Shown: positions 5,175 to 5,921 of the stretch, one piece after another
Numbering within the stretch: position 1 is the first letter of the stretch
Layout of the letters: each line of letters starts with the position of its first letter
NCBI GenBank assembly: GCA_027005175.1
Contig: JALTMC010000043.1
Coordinates: forward strand, 1 to 5,921
Reading direction: 5' to 3'
DNA: 5,921 nucleotides
Origin: Myxococcales bacterium
GTDB taxonomy: Bacteria; Myxococcota_C; UBA6777
Made by a program: the position numbers and the translations under genes
Notes under the pieces: generated by a model
Seen by the model: the letters and a program-made list of their open reading frames with translations, nothing else
Database searches by the model: none
Told to the model about the DNA's origin: nothing

Positions 5175-5764
5175 ATGACCCAGTCCACAACAAAACTAGA
5201 CCTTCAAGACCTTTTGGACAAGGCCCAGGCCAATGAAGGTTATGATCTTTACAAAGAGTTGCTTCAGAGCGTTATACAGACTCTCCTAGAAGCGGAGCGT
5301 GATCAGCACGTCGGGGCCGCCCGCTATGAAAGAGGAGAGGACAGACGGGATACCAGGAGTGGTTACAAACCTCGTACGTTACGTACTCCTGTAGGAACTC
5401 TCCAACTCCAAAGACCTCAAACACGTTTGGGCATGGAGTCGAAAATTCTCAATGATTATGAGCGAGTAGATCAAGCTATTATTCTTGCCGCTAGTGAGAT
5501 GTATGTGAACGGAGTTTCGACAAGGAAAGTGGGAGACCTCCTGGAAAAGACCATTGGTAGCGAGCTGTCAGCGGCAACGGTATCCAAAGCGAACAAACGG
5601 CTAGATAAGCCATTACGGAACTAAAACAACGGCCGTTGGGGGAATTTGTGGCTCTGATTGTGGATGCTCGCTTTGATAAAGTTCGTCAGGATGGAGCCAT
5701 TCGCTCAGCAGCCTGTTTGAGTGTATCTGAACAATCTAAACAAATTCTGATCTCCTCTCGCTGA
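5175..5764 (+). pseudogene. IS256/Mutator-family transposase, frameshifted and decayed
   Basis: The first 149 residues match the N-terminal part of IS256-family transposases (Transposase_mut): LLQSVIQTLLEAERDQHVGA, YERGEDRRDTRSGYKPRTL, TPVGTLQLQRPQ, and a helical segment with MYVNGVSTRKVGDLLE. The frame stops at 5622-5624, but the -1 frame continues as AITELKQRPLGEFVALIVDARFDKVR, the region with the first catalytic Asp of the DDE motif (codon 5663-5665), and then ends at TGA 5762-5764. A single missing G at about 5609 (AAGCC where AAGGCC is expected) explains the shift. The second Asp, the catalytic Glu and the C-terminal region are not recognisable. Full-length members are around 400 residues. 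The gene is divergent from the gene C unit. No programmed slippery heptamer is seen at the shift, so it is probably inactive. Confidence 0.87.
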
Positions 5765-5921
5765 TCGTTTGTGATCAGTTGAGGCGGCAACTACCCTGGC
5801 TCTCCCGCACTTTTGATGATCAGGTGCTTCCTCTGTCAACTCTTGGTTAAGACCCGTCTTCGCAACAAATCAAGCCCTATTCGACAAGAGAAAGAAATCA
5901 TCCCAAGATGTTTGATAAGAT
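5765..5921 (+). mobile_element. Degraded continuation of the insertion sequence (unresolved)
   Basis: The sequence after the second stop has no long open frame. Short frames exist, for example LIVCDQLRRQLPWLSRTFDD from 5761 and a final segment KTRLRNKSSPIRQEKEIIPR near the right edge, but none aligns clearly with the IS256 catalytic or C-terminal region. An inverted repeat CTGATC/GATCAG lies at 5761-5778. It is most simply the decayed rest of the transposase, with the right terminal repeat lying beyond the window. Confidence 0.4.

Overview
The window is an accessory stretch of a bacterial genome with medium base composition. It holds a cluster of Schlafen-AlbA_2 / RecG-like ATP-binding regulators, all on the minus strand, beside insertion-sequence remnants. 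The phylum cannot be fixed from the sequence. Transposase debris, duplicated tRNA-3'-end fragments and a broken gene copy fit a rearranged genomic island in an IS-rich environmental bacterium.

Layout, left to right. Positions 1-31 may be the start of a minus-strand gene that runs off the left edge, with a strong inverted repeat (62-95) upstream of it. Positions 272-425 hold a tRNA-3'-end-like core and a conserved non-coding block just 3' of the first large gene. Gene A (426-1814, minus, 462 aa) has an AlbA_2 domain, a Bergerat-type ATPase domain and a C-terminal winged helix. Positions 1815-2224 carry its promoter region with a near-palindrome, a competing-hairpin terminator (1971-2024), and a second copy of the tRNA-like core and conserved block (2070-2224). 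Gene B (2225 to about 2822, minus) is a 5'-truncated, diverged paralogue of gene A that abuts the end of gene C. Gene C (2818-4854, minus, 678 aa) is a longer AlbA_2/ATPase protein with eight copies of a 7-residue repeat. A 46-codon ORF (4864-5004) lies directly upstream of gene C in the same frame, separated by a single TGA. On the plus strand, 5175-5921 holds a frameshifted IS256/Mutator-family transposase whose later part is degraded.

Three points stand out. First, all three AlbA_2-family reading frames carry an in-frame tandem repeat just before the last winged helix (12-bp units in A and B, 21-bp units in C), and the gene C array shows a higher-order 84-bp duplication marked by silent substitutions. 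Second, the A and B units are diverged duplicates that share an identical 24-bp tRNA-3'-end-like core, a second identical 24-bp block, and three ATAGAC-like motifs at 20- and 10-bp spacing, which looks like a recombinase attachment region or a structured RNA. Third, the gene C N-terminus may be longer than it looks, interrupted by one TGA codon. Functions are inferred from domain families; no role in defence or regulation is shown directly.
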